The notes: generated by a model not told the origin, from the sequence alone. Counted from the stretch's first letter, positions 54,601-63,562 are shown. The stretch is DNA of 64,000 nucleotides from Stenomitos frigidus ULC18 (GCF_003003795.1 NZ_PVWK01000160.1:62001-126000); one strand, 5' to 3'. Program-made: numbers and translations.

Positions 54601-55394
54601 TCTGTTCGCTGCGTGATCGTGATGGTTGTACTCTCTTTGTTGCTGACGACCGCTGGAGCCACTGCCTGGGCGGTTTCTGGAGCCGATCGCCCTGCTGCCT
54701 GCACCAACTGATTCATCTCCGGTACAGTCGTCTGAGTGGCCGCGAGCATAGGAGAAGCCACACCTCGCCCTGCCTGTACTCGATCCGCCAGTTCGCTCTG
54801 CTTTTCTACCAGATTCACACCAGCCACGCGATCGGCGATCGCTTGACCTAACTTGGCGATCGGTTGTCCAATACTGTTTTCCAGAAGTTGCAGCGCCAGC
54901 CAGCCAAAAGCGACATAGCTAAAAGCAGTGGCACCAGTCACCTGTGCGGCGGCCGCAAAGCCCACCACTGCTGCCAGCAAGCGCCACACCGACAACAGAT
55001 TTAAAACGGGCAGTCCTGCGTAGGGCAACGCGCCTAAAAAGCTGAACAACTGGGGCGCATAGCTGAATCCCAACACTTTGATCAGCGTCGTAAAGGGAAC
55101 CTTCACTGACCAGGGCACCCGACAAATCAACCAGGTACTCAAGACCAGAAACAAAAAGCCAACGGTAAACAGAATGGCATTGAGCAACAGGCTCAGAACA
55201 AAGCGCACGGGTTTTACCCGATTGATAAAGAGAATGATGCTTTGCCCAACACCCAGCGATAGCCCCGCAAACAGCACGACCAGCAACGATGACCACACTC
55301 CAGGCAGGTTGGCGATCTGCTGAAACGCCTCTAAGTGAAGGCGAAAGACGCCGCCCAACAAGTCCCAAAATGGCGTTGCACCCGTTGCCGTCAT
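51663..55394 (-). CDS. YIP1-domain membrane protein fused to an alpha/beta-hydrolase-like region (1243 aa)
   Basis: Residues 1-190 are a YIP1-type membrane domain (five hydrophobic segments). Two more membrane helices lie at about 285-305 and 325-350. A lumenal or periplasmic alpha/beta-hydrolase-like segment follows, with the nucleophile motif IGYSGGGQMSVAAAP near residue 510 and IAGVGHQVPGGYMD. The C-terminal 600 residues are unrecognised, apart from an LLIHTYGGIGGMKKEPA stretch. No signal peptide is needed for this topology. It likely acts in the membrane or periplasm on a lipid or ester, which is inferred. Confidence 0.8.
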   Translation of the reverse strand: MTATGATPFWDLLGGVFRLHLEAFQQIANLPGVWSSLLVVLFAGLSLGVGQSIILFINRVKPVRFVLSLLLNAILFTVGFLFLVLSTWLICRVPWSVKVPFTTLIKVLGFSYAPQLFSFLGALPYAGLPVLNLLSVWRLLAAVVGFAAAAQVTGATAFSYVAFGWLALQLLENSIGQPIAKLGQAIADRVAGVNLVEKQSELADRVQAGRGVASPMLAATQTTVPEMNQLVQAAGRSAPETAQAVAPAVVSNKESTTITITQRTDVADPLVQLDHKPSGLPQQLKLLLSLLAMAIVFMAIALLLRPIRESLFGWHNNLPKLFRLILDLVWIGVIAVVFAGMLAPLETLGWWAGWYGDDVDTSQTAVNVAKASPSDASISRYVVYLDGVGQSGETYTPDVMAFLNALKPALPQDVELVQGLMMYSVMNRPLGEDRPLAFVWRLADKMRWSNPTDILGFMLNLRNVFIVAVSADKRYGPIYNQGIAQVLYDGLTKRGYQPGSGIPITLIGYSGGGQMSVAAAPYLKRATGAPIEIISLGGVMSANNNFLKLEHLYHVAGNKDGIERIGPAIFPGRRQWFPLSYWNRAMRRGKITLLSIAGVGHQVPGGYMDPQATLPDGRTYLQATIELILQILRGEVLTIAQTLPRKTSNYALYQQAAFIHADYYPLHQSVDETLYQPIHPWMGRLILPQKEERAQVKGVLFEVHHAPAPYQQWVGKVVALRWANDPIVKKLVAAVTRDVHFSVDAEYSSVYGGCVNPDRLNHWRQVDPLESLAGCHPVDDVMVLLNDPVDVEPMERSQGNEKQPSLYIRSLPVEITGRYYAVVQFVAPVSLDQFRVVHFNRISRQFDGVQDVVSLPQVVLADAYGSYPSTTRDLEKSPLNEAGWYIYGAKNAAGMFVVQSLAPRALWRLQPQEVVFGSKAGYRYIRKRAWAEVEAQKGQIASVLCTPRSNGSADAIQTAINAWQEGDRALLIHTYGGIGGMKKEPAAATPIFFGHFAYGLAEVVREALTDDLRFEIRYFQVYAQNTDGLTAGTLHWSRYMGDRQFGWAGTRPTCDLLIKLDAFTNDYEMNGEKGSPLTLMLRQLQVMTSRYRVGDGTGATYVGPANNSSQDSNQALFASIQRSVQALQANADLRRSLMANPEQAQRFQVLQQLGRELQQKLQPLGGPRADWEKNEFNLGSTMEDNPLQNLRTGLGSWRTMFPRFASDTIVQLFLKHGARVWVLRTSQIGGYDPDIAPIAPTTL

Positions 55395-55474
55395 GGCAGT
55401 TTCCCCACAGCTTCACATCATTTGTGCCTGGATTAGACACAGCGATTACACGATAAATGTTACGAGAGCCATCA

Positions 55475-55687
55475 TCACGGCGTTAATGTTTGGTCTTGAG
55501 GCGCGATCGCGTCGGCAACGGTTACAATGGGCGATCGTACCTCTGGCGATCGATTGACGACCGCAGACAAGGCTCCCGTTCCCAGCCAGAGCATCTGCTG
55601 GGGGATGCGGGTTAAATCAGAGTGCGCCAACGTTTGTAAGAGAGCAGGCGTACAACACGGGCAAAGCAACGGTTCAAAGGGCACCAT
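55475..55687 (-). CDS. Small hypothetical protein (70 aa)
   Basis: A short frame with MVPFEPLLCPCCTPALLQTL and the tail SPIVTVADAIAPQDQTLTP. A Cys-Pro-Cys-Cys motif could bind metal. No family recognised, and HIP1 sequences fall inside it. It may be a real small gene or chance. Confidence 0.35.
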   Translation of the reverse strand: MVPFEPLLCPCCTPALLQTLAHSDLTRIPQQMLWLGTGALSAVVNRSPEVRSPIVTVADAIAPQDQTLTP

Positions 55688-55735
55688 GAGGATTCATAAA
55701 TGTAATGTGATGGCGGCTTTAGCGCCGATTAGCTA

Positions 55736-55874
55736 ATGGTGTTCTTGTAGATCTTGCCGTCTTTCACAATGACTTGTGATGCGTCGCCTCCGATCTGTTG
55801 AGCCCGTCGCACGCTGGATGTCCCTGTTAGGTGCAGAGGCAACCAGGCGCAACCGAGCAAAGAAGTTCTCAGTC
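55736..55874 (-). pseudogene. Remnant ending like an amidohydrolase C-terminus
   Basis: On the minus strand an open frame without a proper start reads LTGTSSVRRAQQIGGDASQV then IVKDGKIYKNTI and a stop. The final motif closely matches the end of the amidohydrolase two genes away (VIMKDGKLYKNLLS). It may be the broken tail of a duplicated copy. The stretch is only about 45 codons. Confidence 0.4.
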
Positions 55875-55877
55875 GTT

Positions 55878-57191
55878 TTAGAAGCTGAAGACCGCACCCA
55901 GCCATAAGCCTTGCTGCCGTAAATCCAGCCCTAATCTGTCGGTGCCCTTCCCATCCTGGTACTCGAACTTGGTGAATCGGTAAGCAAGCTGAAGAGCGAC
56001 CTTACTAGACAGTCGGTACTGAGTGCCAATGAGCAAATTCCAGGTGAAGTCACGATCGGCGTTGATATTAAACCCAGAAACATCGGCCCGAATGCCTACC
56101 CCCCAGCGGTCAGAGAGTTCTAGCCCTGCACGAAACCCAAGCATCGGTTCAGCAAAAAAGGCAGAAAGTTTAACATCTTGATTGGGAATATTAATGCCGC
56201 CAATCCGAATTGAACCCACGTCAATCTCTTGACCTAACCAATTCAGCCTCACGCCTAAAATTGGCTCAGCTGTCAGTCGAGGGTAGGGATTTGATCCAGG
56301 GTTACGCCCTAAAGACTGATCAATGACCCGGTAAAATACTGCCAGATCCAACACCCCTTGATGCACATTCGCGCTGACACCTGCATTCAGATTGACATCC
56401 GTGTTAATGCCATAAGGCCGCAGTGCTGCTGCTGGGATTGTTACGTCAAGGTTTCCATCTTTGCCCACAGAGAGATAGGAACCATCGACAATAAAGCCTA
56501 AACGGTTTTTGCGAGCTTCTAGCCGCAGCGAGGCCGCAAAAATACGATCGAGCTCAAACAACTCGCCCAAGCCAGCTTCAAGGGATGCCTTGCGTCCACG
56601 CACTGTGATATCAGCTTTAACATCAAATGGAACGAATAAATAGGGTTCCACTAAAAATTGCCACCGCTCTTGGGCAACATCAGAATTGAATGGTGATGCT
56701 GCTTGAGCCGTTAAAGTGCCGTTCGGTACGGATTCGTTGCGTACAGCATTGGCTGCATCAGAATGGTTCGGCGTTCCTTGCCCCATCAGGACTGGTGCCT
56801 TCGATGCGGTTGCTACTTCAACGATCGCCTCAGAGGCTGGCTTGGCCTGAGGTCGCAGATCAACCGATCGCGTCGACCACGGCTTGCCCTGAAGAGGCAT
56901 ACCCTGGTGTAATTGGAGCGGTGTCTTTAATGCCAGAGCGGGTTTTGACGAAGGGTCTACCTGATGGCTTTCTGGCAGGTTCTCTTCAGGTGAGGCTATG
57001 GGACTGGGAATGGGTGATTGCTCGAAGGTGTCTTTGGGCAGCAGTTCACCAGCCAAAACTGGCAGGCTAGCAAGTGCGATCGCCCCTGACACTAGGCTGC
57101 TTAGACGCAACACCTTACGAACCCAGAAGATGGTTCCCTCTTTCGATCGTGTCTTTAATAGCATGGCAGTTTTTAGAAGTTTTTTCGTCAA
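55878..57191 (-). CDS. Outer-membrane beta-barrel protein
   Basis: A 437-residue protein. The N-terminus has a signal-like hydrophobic segment (SLVSGAIALASLPVLAG). A Pro/Ser-rich spacer follows (60-170). The C-terminal 260 residues have alternating hydrophobic strands typical of an outer-membrane barrel (FLVEPYLFVPFDVKADITVRGR, LRLEARKNRLGFIVDGSYLS) and end in a Phe (GAVFSF), as such proteins do. Function unknown. It lies between a remnant and the interrupted amidohydrolase. Confidence 0.8.
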   Translation of the reverse strand: MTKKLLKTAMLLKTRSKEGTIFWVRKVLRLSSLVSGAIALASLPVLAGELLPKDTFEQSPIPSPIASPEENLPESHQVDPSSKPALALKTPLQLHQGMPLQGKPWSTRSVDLRPQAKPASEAIVEVATASKAPVLMGQGTPNHSDAANAVRNESVPNGTLTAQAASPFNSDVAQERWQFLVEPYLFVPFDVKADITVRGRKASLEAGLGELFELDRIFAASLRLEARKNRLGFIVDGSYLSVGKDGNLDVTIPAAALRPYGINTDVNLNAGVSANVHQGVLDLAVFYRVIDQSLGRNPGSNPYPRLTAEPILGVRLNWLGQEIDVGSIRIGGINIPNQDVKLSAFFAEPMLGFRAGLELSDRWGVGIRADVSGFNINADRDFTWNLLIGTQYRLSSKVALQLAYRFTKFEYQDGKGTDRLGLDLRQQGLWLGAVFSF

Positions 57192-57208
57192 GCAAGCCAG
57201 TCTGAGCC

Positions 57209-58606
57209 TTAGCTGAGGAGATTTTTGTAAAGCTTGCCGTCCTTCATGATCACGAGGAAGTTCTTGGCTGGATTCTCGATCAATTTGATATTCTCGATCG
57301 GATCGCCATCCACCAAAAGTAGGTCGGCGAGTGCGCCTTCTTCAACGACACCCAATTTGCCAGGATAAGGATTGCGCGGACCAGACAATGCCAGTAGTTC
57401 AGCATTGGTACTCGTTGCCATCTTCAGCACTTCAGCGGGACTGTACCAACGCACCATTTTCGCCAGTTGCGCCCCTTGTCGGGTGGCCAGCTTAGCAGCG
57501 AATAAGGTGTCTGTGCCCCAGGCTGTCTTGAGCTTGTATTTCTTCGCCAGATTATAGGCGTTGTCAGTACCCTGGGTCATTTGCAGTTGTTTGACACGGT
57601 TGGCTGACCCTTCCGGCTGGGGATTCGCATCCTCGTCGTCGAGAAACGGTTGAAGGCTGAGCCAGGTTCCTTTTTCAGCCATAATCTTGGCTGTTGCCTC
57701 ATCCATCAGTTGACCGTGTTCAATGCACTTAACTCCCGCCCGAATCGCCGTTTGAATCGCGATCGGGGTGTAGGCATGAACCGTGACATAGGTATTCCAG
57801 TTTGCAGCCGCTTCGACAGCGGCATGGAACTCTGCTTCTGTATATTGGCTAACATCCAGGGGATCGTAGTCGGATGCCACACCGCCACCTGCCGCCAGTT
57901 TAATCTGGGTGGCACCCTGCATCAGTTGTTCACGAGTGCGTCGGAGTACCTCATCGACCCCATCGGCGATCGTCCCCACTCCAAACACTTCCCCACGGCT
58001 GAGCGGTGTCGAAGGTGTTCTGGGAATCTCTTTGAGTGAGCGGAAGTCGCCATGTCCACTGGTCTGCGAGATCATCGCCCCCGAAGGCCAGATGCGTGGC
58101 CCTATGGCATCACCCTTGTCAATCACCTTCTTCAACTCAAACACTGGTCCCGCCATATCACGAGTGCTGGTAAAGCCACGCAATAGCATTGCCTTTGCAT
58201 TGGTCTGTGCTTGCTGAAACAAGGCTTCAGCAGGAGTCTTGGGAGAAAGTAGTTCTTCGATAGCGCTGCTCTCCATGAACAGATGAGTGTGGTTATCGAT
58301 CAGCCCTGGCATCAATACACGACCACCACCTTTAATCCGGGTTAGCTTAGCGCTTGCTGGTGGAGTAATTGGGTTACTGGAAATGGTCTCAATTTTGTTG
58401 CCCACTACCAGAACGTTTGATGGTTATGAGAGTTGAGCGGCAGTGCCATTGAAAACACGAACATTCTCAAACAAGAGATTCGTAGCATTTTGCTTCTGAA
58501 CTTTGAGGGGCGCTGGCTGCTGAGCCAATCCTAATTGTGGAACGAATCCAATGAGGGCAAGTAGTAAAACGCCTAATAGGATTGAGTAGCGAAGTCTTAT
58601 ACGCAT
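57209..58606 (-). pseudogene. Secreted amidohydrolase interrupted by one in-frame TAA
   Basis: Read through, the frame gives a signal peptide (ILLGVLLLALIGFVPQLGLA), then LLFENVRVFNGTAAQLS, stop TAA at 58424-58426, then PSNVLVVGNKIETIS and the metal-binding DNHTHLF of the imidazolonepropionase-like amidohydrolase family. Further ligands follow (TVHAYTP, IEHGQLM, AWGTDTLF). Upstream and downstream parts are in the same frame, so a single codon separates them. Either a true nonsense mutation, a sequencing error, or a GTG restart at 58405 making a cytoplasmic form without signal peptide. The Zn ligands are intact. Confidence 0.85.
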
Positions 58607-58843
58607 AGTGAGCATCCCTACAAAGAGCTGAAGAAGACCTCCAAAATTCACTGTTCAGAGGTTATCGGGTCAAGCATACCAGCTAATTCTGCTCACCACA
58701 AAATCGTCCGCCTGGTTTAAGAAGTCACGAGCCTTCACAAACACCTCCTTAAAACGGGCGAATCAACCTAGAACATGGTTGTAGCAATACCCTACTCAAT
58801 CAGAGCGTCGTACCAAAAATGTATAAGAACAAATGTTGCGGAG

Positions 58844-59089
58844 CTAATAAGATGCCGTGAGCAAAGCCTCTTCTACATTTTGCGGTAATGGCACCGGATA
58901 GAAACGATTCGCTGCAAAGGCATAATCTTCCCCACTTTCATCCACGATTCGTACCAAACCATGCGCCGCAGCCTGCTCATCGGCAATCATGCGGTACAGT
59001 TTTCCAACTTCGAGTGACGCTTTATAGCCCTCATTGTTGAAGCACACAGCAAAATGAATGAGTTGGTCATGATTTGCTTTCATCAGCAT
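58844..59089 (-). CDS. Conserved hypothetical protein (about 80 aa)
   Basis: A small soluble-looking protein (ASLEVGKLYRMIADEQAAAH, GLVRIVDESGEDYAFAANRFYPVPLP). The pattern of a short beta-rich domain ending in an FYPVPLP motif recurs in bacterial hypothetical proteins, but no name is recognised. The second Met (59083) may be the start. It is next to a pdhB fragment. Confidence 0.6.
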   Translation of the reverse strand: MLMKANHDQLIHFAVCFNNEGYKASLEVGKLYRMIADEQAAAHGLVRIVDESGEDYAFAANRFYPVPLPQNVEEALLTASY

Positions 59090-59096
59090 GCAGTTT

Positions 59097-59245
59097 AAAC
59101 TTTGAGCGCGACCATCTTTTGGACAGCTTCGACGATTTGTTGTGGTTGGACGATCGTCAGATTTTCCAAAGCACCGTTGTATGGGGTGGGAATATCCTGG
59201 GATGACAGCCGCAAGACGGGCGCATCCAGTTCATCGAAGAGACGA
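59097..59245 (-). pseudogene. C-terminal fragment of a pyruvate dehydrogenase E1-beta gene
   Basis: About 50 codons reading [20 protein letters not shown] and [20 protein letters not shown] to MVALKV. Compared with the end of pdhB at 60028, one residue differs (Ala for Gly) yet 19 of about 148 bases differ, nearly all at synonymous sites. It therefore derives from a diverged functional gene, not from a recent copy of the neighbour. The upstream part of the gene is replaced by the pentapeptide gene region. Confidence 0.88.
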
Positions 59246-59260
59246 TCAAGGTCAATCCCA

Positions 59261-59629
59261 CTAACTTGCAGAACGATACTCTGTTGGTTCCAAGCCAGAC
59301 CAGCGGATGCGACCATCCGGCATAATGGCTCCATCAAAGTCGGCTTCGTCCTGGTTTGTGCCATTGAGATTGGCTCCAGTAAGATTTGCACTCGCTAGAT
59401 AGGTGCCTTTTAGATTGGCGTAGCTCAGGTCAGCCCCGCTCAGATTCGCTCCGTAGAGATTTGCACCACTTAAATCCGCTCGAATGAGATTGGCTCCGAT
59501 CAGGTTTACTCGTTTCAAACGAGTGCCCTGCAAATTTACACCCTCCAAGTAAGCACCTTTGAAGGCTCGCTCTCCTGATCGATAACGCACTAGTAACTCA
59601 CGTGCGCTGTGTAAAGGTTGATTGAACAT
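59261..59629 (-). CDS. Pentapeptide-repeat protein
   Basis: A 122-residue protein. About 14 pentapeptides (A-N-L/D-L-x-G pattern: [20 protein letters not shown]) form a right-handed beta-helix. Homologues usually end soon after an IMPDG motif; here translation continues with [16 protein letters not shown], close to the join with the PDH fragment, so the C-terminus may have been altered by the rearrangement. Role unknown. Confidence 0.8.
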   Translation of the reverse strand: MFNQPLHSARELLVRYRSGERAFKGAYLEGVNLQGTRLKRVNLIGANLIRADLSGANLYGANLSGADLSYANLKGTYLASANLTGANLNGTNQDEADFDGAIMPDGRIRWSGLEPTEYRSAS

Positions 59630-59956
59630 ATTTCTTCTCGTAACGAAGGGATAGCCCCTTCACATGACTGGTGACAGCTAGAGTAAACTCTAACCCGTTG
59701 CACCTTGTCTTCAGCCTAAGATCCTTTCGACTGATAAACCATTAAGATTGACGGCTCAGCCTCTTAGACATTGAGCGATCGCAGAGCTAGCAGCGGTTTG
59801 AAACGTTCGCTTACATAATCGGACTGACGCAAAAGACATTTTGAGCAACGGGTGTTTGCAGTATAGTTTTCCAACTTCTTAAATTCCTTCCTGCCTACAC
59901 GTTGAGCTCCATACCAATGAATCTCAGCTAAACGGACTGTAGCTTCAGTTGTGCCA

Positions 59957-60019
59957 GATCCCCGACTTCTGTCTCAGGGACAGCAAACCCAATCAGATTG
60001 AACCAAGAAGTCGGGGATC
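59957..60019. terminator. Long inverted repeat downstream of pdhB
   Basis: A perfect 14-bp inverted repeat, gatccccgacttct (59957-59970) and agaagtcggggatc (60006-60019), sits nine bases past the pdhB stop. The rest of the gene-free stretch 59630-60027 holds nothing else I recognise. Confidence 0.6.
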
Positions 60020-60027
60020 GATTGTGT

Positions 60028-61011
60028 TTAGACTTTAAGCGCAACCATTTTTTGAACGGCTTCGACGATTTGCTGGGGCTGCACGATCGTCAGATTTTCC
60101 AGACCACCATTGTAAGGGGTGGGAATATCCTGAGATGAGAGCCGCAATACCGGAGCATCCAGTTCGTCGAAGAGACGATCGTTAATCGACGCAATCACCT
60201 CAGCCGCAATGCCGCCCGTTCGCATGGCTTCTTCCACGATGATCACGCGATGGGTTTTGCGAATCGATGCACCGATCGTGTCAAAGTCCAATGGCTTCAG
60301 TGAGAGTAGATCAATCACTTCAGGATCGTAGCCATCCTTTTCGAGCGTCTTGACCGCCTGCATAACGTGATGCCGCATCCGGGAGTAAGTGATGATTGTG
60401 ACATCTTCGCCCGATCGCACAACCTCCGCTTTGTCCAACGGCAACAGATACTCGCCCTCTGGCAAGTCTTCCTTCAGGTTGTAGAGCAGGACGTGTTCAA
60501 AAAACAGCACTGGATTGTTGTCACGAATCGCAGACTTCAGCAGCCCCTTGGCGTTGTAGGGTGTGGAACACGCAATAATCTTGAGTCCCGGCACTGCTTG
60601 AAAGTACGTCTCTAAGCGCTGCGAATGTTCTGCACCCAACTGCCGACCGACACCACCAGGCCCCCGAATCACCATCGGGATCTTGTAGTTGCCGCCCGAT
60701 GTATAGCGGAGCATCCCCGCATTATTGGCAATCTGGTTAAAAGCCAGCAGCAAGAACCCCATGTTCATGCCTTCGATGATGGGTCGCAGCCCTGTCATTG
60801 CGGCTCCGACCGCCATGCCAGTGAAGCTGTTCTCTGCGATCGGTGTGTCCAACAACCGTAAGTCGCCGTATTTTTTGTACAGATCCTTTGTGACTTTATA
60901 GGAACCGCCGTAATGCCCCACATCCTCACCCATCACCATAACGGTCGGGTCACGCTCCATTTCTTCGTCGATCGCTTCGCGTAGGGCATTAAAGAAAAGT
61001 GTCTCTGCCAT
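60028..61011 (-). CDS. pdhB: Pyruvate dehydrogenase E1 component, beta subunit
   Basis: A 327-residue protein forming with E1-alpha the thiamine-dependent decarboxylase of the pyruvate dehydrogenase complex. Motifs: [59 protein letters not shown], and the C-terminal [18 protein letters not shown]. The gene stands alone; pdhA is not in the window. Tandem 17-bp repeats precede its start at 61031. Confidence 0.96.
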   Translation of the reverse strand: MAETLFFNALREAIDEEMERDPTVMVMGEDVGHYGGSYKVTKDLYKKYGDLRLLDTPIAENSFTGMAVGAAMTGLRPIIEGMNMGFLLLAFNQIANNAGMLRYTSGGNYKIPMVIRGPGGVGRQLGAEHSQRLETYFQAVPGLKIIACSTPYNAKGLLKSAIRDNNPVLFFEHVLLYNLKEDLPEGEYLLPLDKAEVVRSGEDVTIITYSRMRHHVMQAVKTLEKDGYDPEVIDLLSLKPLDFDTIGASIRKTHRVIIVEEAMRTGGIAAEVIASINDRLFDELDAPVLRLSSQDIPTPYNGGLENLTIVQPQQIVEAVQKMVALKV

Positions 61012-61030
61012 TGGTTCCTCTAATTACGGC

Positions 61031-61064
61031 AAGTTCTGTGATTTTACAAGTTCTGTGATTTTAC
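61031..61064 (-). repeat. Two tandem 17-bp repeats before pdhB
   Basis: Two identical units of aagttctgtgattttac (61031-61047, 61048-61064), 20 bp upstream of the pdhB start. They lie where a leader or operator would be. The remaining gene-free region to 61320 holds no other recognised element. Confidence 0.6.
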
Positions 61065-61320
61065 AAGAATCTTCGGACATTTAGCTTTCAGCCTTCAGCT
61101 TTGAGCCGTTTGCCGCTCGTCCTCTGTCTATCGTCTACAGTCCAGCGCGCAATGTCAATTTTACAGCCGTTTCCAAATGCGTCAGCTACAGTGCGTAAAG
61201 CCTTGGGCATACAAGAAACGTGGAGCGAGTGCTTTGCACTTACATTTTGCTCCCAGGCGTGAGCAAGACGCGCACACTCAGTTGATGTGGCTTATGCAAA
61301 CGAAAATTGCTGTCAGCCTG

Positions 61321-61452
61321 TCAATTTTGAGTGACCCAGAGCGACAACACTCCCAGCGTGATTGCGGCTACTCCAACTTGAAACAGCATCGGGTTGACGA
61401 GTATTACTATTACACCAACTGCAACCATGACCGTTCCAATCAGTTTGATCAT
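61321..61452 (-). CDS. Small two-helix membrane protein (43 aa)
   Basis: Starting at an internal Met, the frame reads MIKLIGTVMVAVGVIVILVN and PMLFQVGVAAITLGVLSLWV: two hydrophobic helices with a short turn. Such tiny membrane proteins are common in cyanobacteria. The longer frame to 61509 has an unlikely N-terminus. Confidence 0.4.
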   Translation of the reverse strand: MIKLIGTVMVAVGVIVILVNPMLFQVGVAAITLGVLSLWVTQN

Positions 61453-61532
61453 TTTGCTTACCAGCCAACGTCTACTTCCTTCTTCATGGCGGCAGCGAAA
61501 AATCGGCAAAATTGTTAAAAAAGCTGTAAAAC

Positions 61533-61572
61533 GAGAGAGCCTCTAAGCAATGTGGCTTAAAGGCTCTCTCAG
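61533..61572. terminator. Hairpin between convergent-side small genes
   Basis: Arms GAGAGCCT and AGGCTCTC with inner AAGC/GCTT pairing flank a loop. Located between the small membrane protein and the next small gene; likely a terminator for the gene at 61598-61771. Confidence 0.6.
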
Positions 61573-61597
61573 TCAACATCCAGTTGAGATGGCACTT

Positions 61598-61771
61598 TTA
61601 GTCTTGTGTCGTCCACCGTGCAGTGAGACGGGTGCGATCGCCGACCGACTCAGTGACCCAAATCATCGTCAATTTCGGTGTGTGTAAGGGTCTGAAAGGT
61701 GTACATTCAGCACGGGGGGCAAGTGCAGTGGGTTGTGTGTGAGGTGTAGGTTGCATATTGGGGGCATCCAT
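61598..61771 (-). CDS. Small cyanobacterial protein (57 aa)
   Basis: The C-terminal segment LTMIWVTESVGDRTRLTARWTTQD resembles a recurring small cyanobacterial protein with a WV...G.RL.ARW pattern; its role is unknown. The start at Met 61771 (MDAPNMQP) is chosen because the upstream frame looks random. The N-terminal half is Pro/Thr-rich. Confidence 0.55.
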   Translation of the reverse strand: MDAPNMQPTPHTQPTALAPRAECTPFRPLHTPKLTMIWVTESVGDRTRLTARWTTQD

Positions 61772-61956
61772 TTTGTAAACGTAGCTACTAATATGAGACT
61801 TCTTTGAGGCGAATCGGGTGACTGGCGACTCAGCTTGAGAGTGATTTTTCTCTGAAAAACGTGTGATTTGATGTTTCCTGATCAGGAAAGGAGTCGCTAT
61901 CCCTGTCTGCACCTACGCTCTAGAGTCAAACAGTTACTTCTGCAGCCGAACCATTT

Positions 61957-63219
61957 ATGAACTACGAAAAACGAATGAGACGGCAACCTTCTGGTTTGAC
62001 TTCTCTTGTTTTCATCGTGTTATGCAGTCGCTTACTAGTTTTTTTGCTAATGCTAGTAGTCCCTGCTCTTTCATCAGCCGATCCGAGAGTCGTTCAAGGT
62101 TGGCAAGCGTTCGCAAATTGGGATGGCGTTTGGTATCAAAAAATTGCCACCTTTGGCTATGAATATATTCCCGATGGGCACTCCCATTCGGTTGCCTTTT
62201 TTCCTTTATTTCCTTTGCTTTCCCGTAGTTTAATGTTGCTGGGTCTACCGTTTCCGATCGCTGGTATTATGGTGAGCAACCTGGCGTTCATCGGCGCTTT
62301 ACTAACAGTCTATGCCTGGACGCGGGAGCAGTTTAACCAAACCGTTGCTTATTGGTCGGTGATCGTTCTCGCCTGGTGTCCGCTCTCGTTGTATGGCTCG
62401 CTTGCGTATACTGAGGGTTTATTCCTTTTACTGAGCACGCTCTCTTTACGTGCCTTTGAAAAAGGCCATTACGTTTGGGCAGCAGGCTGGGGAGCACTCA
62501 CAACAGCGACCCGTATTACTGGAGTGACGCTCATTCCAACCTTCGTGTGGTTGGCCTGGCGACAGCGGCGATCCTGGCTTGCTTATTTTGCCGCTTTTGC
62601 AAGTGGAATCGGCTTGATGTTATATAGCAGCTATTGTGCTTTGAAGTTTGGTGATTCCCTCATCTTTCTTCATGTGCAGGCAGGCTTTGGGCATCGGTCT
62701 TCGATCAGTTTTGACTGGTTCCATTGGGGACAAAATCTGATCTATGGAGCGGTTGGCCCAGTTGATTGGAGCAACGGTCGGTTGAAACATCCGCTGCATT
62801 CAGTACAACTCTTATGCATTGGTGTAGCAGGCTTTTGGGTCTATCGCGATCGCTTGAAACTTCATCCAATGCTTTTTCAAGGCTTGAGCTTCTTGTTGCT
62901 TCTATGGCTCTGGTTACTGTGGGGTGATGGTTGGATCAAGACGCTTGCGGTGTTTGGTGGCGGCTCTTTGCTGTGGCACTATCGTCAACAAATGAAACCA
63001 ATCCTTTTAACGTATGGTACGTTTGCGTTGCTGGTCGTGCTCTTTTCTGGGAGTATTGTTTCTAACGATCGCTATGCTTATGCCATTATGCCTCTTTCAG
63101 TTGCAGCTGGTCTCTTACTGGCTGATCATCCTAAGATAAGAACGCCCCTCTTTTTATGGGCTGTCGTTGTACTGATCAGCTTTACTATTCGTTTTACTGA
63201 AAATAAATGGGTTGCGTAG
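61957..63219 (+). CDS. PIG-V/Gpi18-like mannosyltransferase family membrane protein
   Basis: A 420-residue polytopic protein with about ten hydrophobic segments. The lumenal loop NWDGVWYQKIATFGYEY after the first helix carries the conserved Asp of GT-C enzymes, and the following HSVAFFPLFPLLSR matches the family. These transfer sugars from polyprenyl-phosphate donors; the acceptor here is unknown. The dolichol-type GT2 enzyme at 13037 is far away. Confidence 0.85.
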   Translation: MNYEKRMRRQPSGLTSLVFIVLCSRLLVFLLMLVVPALSSADPRVVQGWQAFANWDGVWYQKIATFGYEYIPDGHSHSVAFFPLFPLLSRSLMLLGLPFPIAGIMVSNLAFIGALLTVYAWTREQFNQTVAYWSVIVLAWCPLSLYGSLAYTEGLFLLLSTLSLRAFEKGHYVWAAGWGALTTATRITGVTLIPTFVWLAWRQRRSWLAYFAAFASGIGLMLYSSYCALKFGDSLIFLHVQAGFGHRSSISFDWFHWGQNLIYGAVGPVDWSNGRLKHPLHSVQLLCIGVAGFWVYRDRLKLHPMLFQGLSFLLLLWLWLLWGDGWIKTLAVFGGGSLLWHYRQQMKPILLTYGTFALLVVLFSGSIVSNDRYAYAIMPLSVAAGLLLADHPKIRTPLFLWAVVVLISFTIRFTENKWVA

Positions 63220-63562
63220 AGTCTCTTTGTAACCATAGTGAATACGAAGCTTGTTGCGTTCAATGAAAACACAACAACGATACAAAAAAATCCAGACTAT
63301 TAGGAGATTTCTAGCAAACAAAAGACTTGTAGGGGTAGGTTTGACACCAAAACGATTGGCTGGTGACAAAGACGCTGGCAAACCCTGCCCTCTACCAAAC
63401 GTTACTTTTTTCTCGAAAAATCACCTTAAGCAACTGTTTTTAGAGTCGTTGTTTTGCCCTATAAGTGCCTGCGATCGCATTGATATGGATAAAGCAGGGA
63501 GCGATCGACCATATCGGAAGTAATCATCCATTTCACACAAATGTTATTGAACCTATAAAGTC
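63220..63562 (+). other. Gene-free stretch before the PhzF gene
   Basis: About 340 bp. The frame at 63251-63523 shows no recognisable protein character and contains HIP1 sites (near 63472 and 63500). No terminator or promoter stands out. Confidence 0.45.

Noticed and set aside
61177-61518. 113-residue plus-strand frame
   Set aside because: Random-looking composition and antisense to a plausible small membrane protein.
63251-63523. 90-residue plus-strand frame
   Set aside because: No family pattern and crossed by HIP1 sites; kept as gene-free.
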